64,000 bases of DNA. Source: Sciurus carolinensis (Eukaryota > Chordata > Mammalia > Rodentia > Sciuridae). Made by a program: the position numbers and the translations under genes. Shown here one piece after another: positions 59,126 through 64,000 of the stretch; the first letter of the stretch is position 1, and each line of letters begins with the position of its first letter. Location: assembly GCF_902686445.1 (NCBI RefSeq), contig NC_062218.1, positions 130,814,594 to 130,878,593 of the forward strand, given 5' to 3'. Under the pieces are notes generated by a model. That model made no database searches. It had not been told where the DNA came from and worked only from the letters and a program-made list of their open reading frames with translations.

Positions 59126-59344
59126 CTAGTAGGTAAATAGATGTTGCCTAGTTACTGGGAGGCAAGTCAAAGGCCATTTAAGTTACTATGGCAACCCCAT
59201 TTCCAAAAGGTCTGTATTCTTGGTTTACTCCGATCTTCAAGAAGTTTTATATATTTAAAAAATTGTATTCTCTTAGTTTTTTCCTTTTGATTTAAACCAT
59301 GAGCCTACATGAAATTACATTTCAAATTAATAGCCAGCCATTTT

Positions 59345-59450
59345 TATTTTCAGACAGGGTCTCTCTAAGTTGCCCAGGCTGGCCTTGAACTTGGGATCCT
59401 TCTGTATTAGTTTTTCATGTAGCAGGATTGTAGGGGTGCACCACAGTTTC
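59345..59450 (-). repeat. B1-like half SINE
   Basis: 'cagacagggtctctctaagttgcccagg...ggtgcaccaca'. Confidence 0.75.
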
Positions 59451-59822
59451 TGAAACTATTTTGTATGTATTATAGAACAAATGAATAAATATAATCGTTG
59501 GGAACAAGGAAGGGTTCTTGTGTGAGAAGACACACTCAGGTGTAGAATAGGAGGAGAGGAAGAATTCTGGGATAATGGAATGGCAATTGAGGTGTTGGTA
59601 TGAACATGTGTTATAAATTTATAAAATTATGTAATGTACTGTCAGGGTCTAGAAGCAGAGACACTCTAGTAGCAATCAGCATTCTAGGTGTTAAGGCAAA
59701 TCCTAGTTTCCATACACAGTCTCCACTAAAAGCAATCAGTTTTTTGGAGAAAAGGTTAAATTCTGAGACCAAGGTAAGGTAACCTGGAACACTTTCTGTG
59801 AGAAAAGGAATGCTTAAAAACT

Positions 59823-60050
59823 CAGGCTGGCCTGTAATCCCAGTGGCTCAGGAGACTGAGGCAGGAGGATTGTGAGTTCAAAGCCAGCTTCAGCAAAAGC
59901 AAGGCTCTAAGTAACTCATTGAGACCCTGTCTCTAAATATAATACAAAATAGGTCTAGGGATGTGACTCAGTGGTAGAGTGCCCCTGAGTTCAATCCCCA
60001 GTACCCCACCCCCACACCCCAAAAAACAACAAAAAAAACCAAAACAAACT
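59823..60050 (+). repeat. B1-like/ID dimer SINE (left arm)
   Basis: B1 half 59828-59940, ID half 59950-60003, C/A-rich tail. Confidence 0.88.
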
Positions 60051-60477
60051 GATGGGGTCCTGTCAAAAGCAATATAAAGGAGGTTCCTGTTAGACAAGTT
60101 TTGGACAAATGTGATCAGAAAAAAGAATGTCAAAAAATGGATTATTTAACATATTGAATTTTTAAAAAAAGTCTTGAGGGCATAGTAGGAATGGTTAAAG
60201 GGTGTCCTTTTTCCAGAAGAAGGTCAGTTAAGAAATGTAGAAGAAAATGTAACTAGGAAGTTGCTACTTTTCAGACTAATACTAATACATTACCACCTTA
60301 ACCAACTATTGGGACCAAAATGACACTGCCTTTGGTTGGTTAAGGTAGTAATGCAGAGGGTCAAACTTTGAGACTGAATATCCCTGTCAGCCTTTCACTT
60401 GGTTTTAGCATTCATTTGTGGTTCTTACCTGAATCATATATTAGTCTGAAAAGTAACAGACAGGACCCCATCAGTTT

Positions 60478-60700
60478 GTTTTTTTTGTTGCTGTTTTTTG
60501 GGGTGTGGGAGTGGGGTACTAGGGATTGAACTCAGGGGCACTCTACCACTGAGTCACATCCCTAGACCTATTTTGTATTATATTTAGAGACAGGGTCTCA
60601 ATGAGTTGCTTAGAGCCTTGCTTTTGCCGAAGCTGGCTTTGAACTCGCAATCCTCCTGCCTCAGCCTCCTGAGCCACTGAGATTACAGGCCAGCTTGAGT
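60478..60700 (-). repeat. B1-like/ID dimer SINE (right arm)
   Basis: The mirror copy, sharing the same tail irregularities as the left-arm SINE. Confidence 0.88.
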
Positions 60701-60879
60701 TTTTAAGCATTCCTTTTCTCACAGAAGGTGTTTCAGCTTACCTTACCTTGGTCTCAGAATTAATGCTGTTCAGACTATGGGTGTGTGTGCAACTGCCCTG
60801 CATGACATTGCCTTTTGATGTCATGCACTGGGAAGGAAGGATTCAATTTTTCTATTTGGTGGTCTTGCCAACAGATTTT

Positions 60880-60990
60880 ACTTTTTTTATTCATTTAAGT
60901 TGGTCTTGCTATGTGCTCAGGCTGGACCCAAACTTGTGAGCCAGTTTTCTGAGTAGCTTGGATTATAGGCATGCACCACCATGCTTGGCT
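60880..60990 (-). repeat. B1-like half SINE
   Basis: 'tggtcttgctatgtgctcagg...gcatgcaccaccatgcttgg'. Confidence 0.75.
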
Positions 60991-61099
60991 TGTCAATAGA
61001 TTTTAACCTGAATCTTATTGTGAGGAGATATTAGACAATCCCAATTGTTGAACATCCTACAAAATAAATGGCCTCAACTATTAAAAAATGTCTGTTGAG

Positions 61100-61290
61100 C
61101 TGGGCACAGTGATGCATGCCTGTAATTGCAGCAACCCAGGAGGCTGAGGCAGGAGGATCATAAGTTTAAGGATAGCCTTAGCAACATAGGGAGGCCCTGT
61201 ATCAAAATAAAAAAAATTTTTTTTTAAAAGGGCTGGGAATGTAGTGCAGTGGTAAAGCATCCCTGGGTTCAATCCCCAGTTTAAGAAAAA
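61100..61290 (+). repeat. B1-like/ID dimer SINE
   Basis: 'ctgggcacagtgatgcatgcc' to the ID half and A-tail at 61286-61300. Confidence 0.88.
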
Positions 61291-61964
61291 AAAAAAAAAG
61301 TCTTATGAAAGACAAGTAAACACTGGGAACTCTGTGAAACTGAAGGAGACCTAAAGTATGACTTCCAAGTATAGTGCTTGACACTCGACTGGATCCTAGC
61401 TCAAAACAATCACTTAATTGAACATTAGATAATATTCTATCAAGAATCAGTTTCTTGTGATAATTAGTAGTGAGAGTTGTGTAGAACAATATATTTGGAG
61501 ATTCAAGCTGAAGGACTGAAGCAGGAATATGATAGTACAACTTATTTTCAACTGTCTCAGTTCTCTCTACCCAAAGTTTATAGATGGAGCAACAGTTAAG
61601 CTGCATGTGGCAGCATGTTAACAGTTGGTGAATCAAGATAAAGGGTGTTCATTATACTACTCTCTTAACTTTTATATAGATCTGAAAATGAAAATACTGG
61701 GGAAAATAAAAAGTTATAAAGGTAACCCCTCCCACATCCATTGACCAGCCCCAATCATTCTAGAAGTATGCAGAATTGAGGCAAAGGAGTTCAGGGTCAT
61801 ATATAAAACAAATGCACTGAGGAGTTCTGAGGACTTTATCATGACTCCCAGATGCACCAAAGTAACTCCGGCATCATTTTCTCGGTTTCCTTATTTATCA
61901 AATAAGCATAATGGCAAAAGGACTGAACTGTTTGGAAATTCAGAAAACAGCTTACTATTATTTT

Positions 61965-62155
61965 TTGGTACTAGGAATTGAATCCAGATGTGCTTTACCA
62001 TACAGCTACATCCCTAACCCTTTTTGTTTTGAGACAAGGTCTTACTAAATTGCTTAGGGTCTGGCTAAATTGCTGAGGCTGGCCTTGACCTTATGATTCT
62101 CCTGCCTCAGCCTCCCAGAGGCTCTGGGATTACAGGTGTGAGCTACCATACCAGT
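61965..62155 (-). repeat. B1-like/ID dimer SINE
   Basis: Complement of both halves, with a duplicated 'taaattgctta/taaattgctga' step shared with several dimers here. Confidence 0.85.
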
Positions 62156-62389
62156 AGAATAAATTTATTTTAAGCAGTATATTCTGTTACATTTTCAACT
62201 AGTATGCTCAGTGTTTTCCCTCAACTTTCGGATCAAAGTACTTAAAAGTAAAGTCCCTCTAGATTTATACCAGTGGGTCTAATTATAGTCTGAAAAGAAA
62301 GTACAATAAATATACTATAGTGTGCCCAAAATCTGTAAACAGGAAACAGTGTTGCTTTTAGATGTAATGTAGGGCCCTTTGAACATTCA

Positions 62390-63120
62390 AGCAACAATTT
62401 ATGGTGAGCACCTACTGTGTTTCTGGAACTGGGCTAGATTATAGGGACAGTGGAATCAGACTTTGGCCCAACTCTGTGGACTTACATTCTAGATGCAGGA
62501 ATCCTGAGAAGGAATAAACCCACAAAATAATTATAGATCGTCATGAGTACAATTAAAGGAATAAATTCAATGCTGTGATAAACAGTAGTTAAGTGGGGTG
62601 GGGAGGAATGAGGGAAGCAGTCCACTTTAGCCAGGAAGAGCCCATGAGCTGAGTCTAGAAGGATGAGATGGAGACAACTATGCCTACTAATAGGGGCAGG
62701 GCAATTCAGGTAGAGAGCACAGCAAGTGCAAATGCCCTGAGGCAGGAAAAAAGCTTGCCCTGAGGCAGGAAAAAAGTTTGCTTTGAGAACTAGAGATCAA
62801 GTCAGGGAAGTAGAAGGGAGTAGTAGGAGGGAGATGGCATTGGAGGGTAGGCTGGGCTACATAATAAATGTGGATTTTGCCCTTTGAGAGCAAAGGGAGT
62901 ATCCTGAGGGGTTTACTGCAGGATTTTAAGTAAGGAAATGTGATGTTTTCACTTTGCTACTAGTGGAGAATGATCTTAGGAGGACAAGAGCCTCTGCAGA
63001 CTTTAATTGTTTTAAGGCATGGTTACTTGGACAAATCTAGCAATGGTTTTGAAAAGATGTAAAGAAACACTGAAGAGGGTGAAACAGGGAAGAGTAAGGA
63101 TGTGAGCAAGAAAAATGTGG
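62390..63120. repeat. Ancient mammal-wide repeat remnant with a local tandem duplication
   Basis: 'gtgagcacctactgtgtttctggaactggg...cattctagatgcagg...gcaagtgcaaatgccctgagg' is typical of MIR/L2-age repeats. Within it 'ccctgaggcaggaaaaaag' occurs twice (62736-62782). Confidence 0.5.
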
Positions 63121-63884
63121 AGTTTATTAGAATAATGCAGGATAATGTCCATCTAAGCAGTGCCCAAGGGGAAGGAAACTTTGGTCGTTCTGGTCTGTTT
63201 GGCAGGGTCTTGGATTTTATGCCTCAGTGGGTATGAGAGTTCTTACATTGTAGGGTGCTCATTACTATGTAAGGTGATTTATGTAACAGGCTGAGTAATG
63301 CCTGACTCAAGTTATTTTAGCTGAAAGTATTGTTATTAGTTACAGGATCTATAGTGGAGTTAGCTGTTATTATTTTATTACCACCACCATATAAGAATTT
63401 CTAACAACACACCAAACTGAACTTCTTATCTTCCTTGCAGATTGTTCTCCATTTTCAATGATGGCAGAGTCCTGGAAATCATCATTCAAGCCATCGACCT
63501 GATCTTCAAAGAATTTCTGTTATATCTATTGCCTTACCCACTGCCCTACCCACACCAGTGTCACTTCTAGTCCTTTGCCAGATGATTCGCCACACACCAT
63601 GCAGAGCGACCACTGAAATTTACAGATATGATTATGATACTCCCTGACCTAAAATCTTGACATTTTCCCCTGACTCTTGAAATTAAGTGGAATTTCTTCA
63701 GCATGACTCAGGCCCTTCATATGCTGTCCCTTCTAGTTTCTTCGGGGGTTGTTCTCTGATTACTCACTAAAGCCCAACCCTATTAGTTAGTTCAATCATT
63801 AAGTAACTTTTTGCCTTAGATTCCATAAACATGCTCTTTCTTCTTTCTGGAAAACTCTACCCTCCCCATTTGGCCAATACCAGT

Positions 63885-64000
63885 ACAGGCAGCCCTCCAT
63901 ATCTGAAGCTTCCTTATCTGATGATCTAACCATTAGTGGATTGAAAATATTCAGAAAAACGAGTCCCTGTACTGAACATGTAGACTTTTCTTTCTTGTCC
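63885..64000 (+). repeat. Possible Tigger-type DNA transposon fragment
   Basis: 'caggcagccctccatatctgaag...ttgaaaatattcagaaaaac...gtactgaacatgtagac' follows the order of an old pogo-class element; cut by the window edge. Confidence 0.5.

Larger units (their letters stand above)
59756..60764. repeat. Imperfect inverted duplication with arms of about 300 bp
   Basis: Left arm 59756-60064 and right arm 60459-60764 are reverse complements at about 95 percent by eye. Each arm holds a dimer SINE plus non-SINE flanks on both sides ('ctgagaccaaggtaaggta' outside, 'gatggggtcctgtc' inside). The spacer contains a further inverted pair, attaccaccttaaccaac / gttggttaaggtagtaat (about 60292 and 60336). Confidence 0.9.

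Noticed and set aside
61202..61636. 144-codon minus-strand frame
   Set aside because: Its C-terminal third is SINE; the rest has no recognisable domain, and no splice sites link it to SIMC1.

Overview
This is a vertebrate nuclear window, almost certainly from a squirrel-family rodent (Sciuridae: ground squirrel, marmot or tree squirrel type). The main evidence is the dense, mostly young population of tRNA-derived ID-type SINEs ('gctggggatgtagctcagtgg...' or its complement) and of dimers that join a B1-like half to an ID half, plus ERVL-MaLR LTRs and a rodent-style L1 with a tandem-monomer 5' end. No bacterial, CRISPR or phage content is present.

Three protein-coding genes are recognisable by spliced protein homology. 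Their order and orientation match what I recall of human 5q35.2, reversed. (1) ARL10 (minus strand, 1-10,865): all four coding exons are seen, the last cut by the left window edge, with a CpG-island promoter at about 10.2-11.1 kb. (2) KIAA1191/p33MONOX (plus strand): CpG promoter and non-coding exon near 42.0-42.28 kb, seven coding exons from 43,632 to 56,853, 305 codons with every splice phase consistent, and a poly(A) signal at 58,121. (3) SIMC1 (minus strand): only the last coding exon (58,796-59,046) is in view, and its 3' end converges on KIAA1191. ARL10 and KIAA1191 are divergent; about 31 kb separates their promoters, and nearly all of it is transposable-element and retropseudogene sequence.

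The ARL10-KIAA1191 interval contains: a near-full-length L1 (13.76-21.03 kb) with a tandem-monomer 5' UTR, an ORF1 with one stop, a broken ORF2 and a second same-family L1 inserted in ORF2; an older L1 3' fragment (22.5-24.4 kb); a dihydrolipoamide dehydrogenase (DLD) processed pseudogene with a U6 snRNA pseudogene just upstream (25.5-27.3 kb); a cluster of endogenous-retroviral LTRs (29.7-32.5 kb) that includes an element bounded by inverted instead of direct LTRs; several MaLR LTRs; and an NDUFA2 retrocopy (38.9 kb) whose frame is open but whose start codon is lost.

The three genes are a conserved neighbourhood, not a pathway: a small GTPase-like protein, a putative oxidoreductase and an SMC5/6-associated SUMO-binding protein. 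The most unusual signals are the inverted-LTR element with a 5-bp target duplication inside a solo LTR, a roughly 300-bp-armed inverted duplication in the last SIMC1 intron, and the nested L1. SINE edges are estimated by eye (about +/-10 bp). Family names come from recognition, not from a database search.
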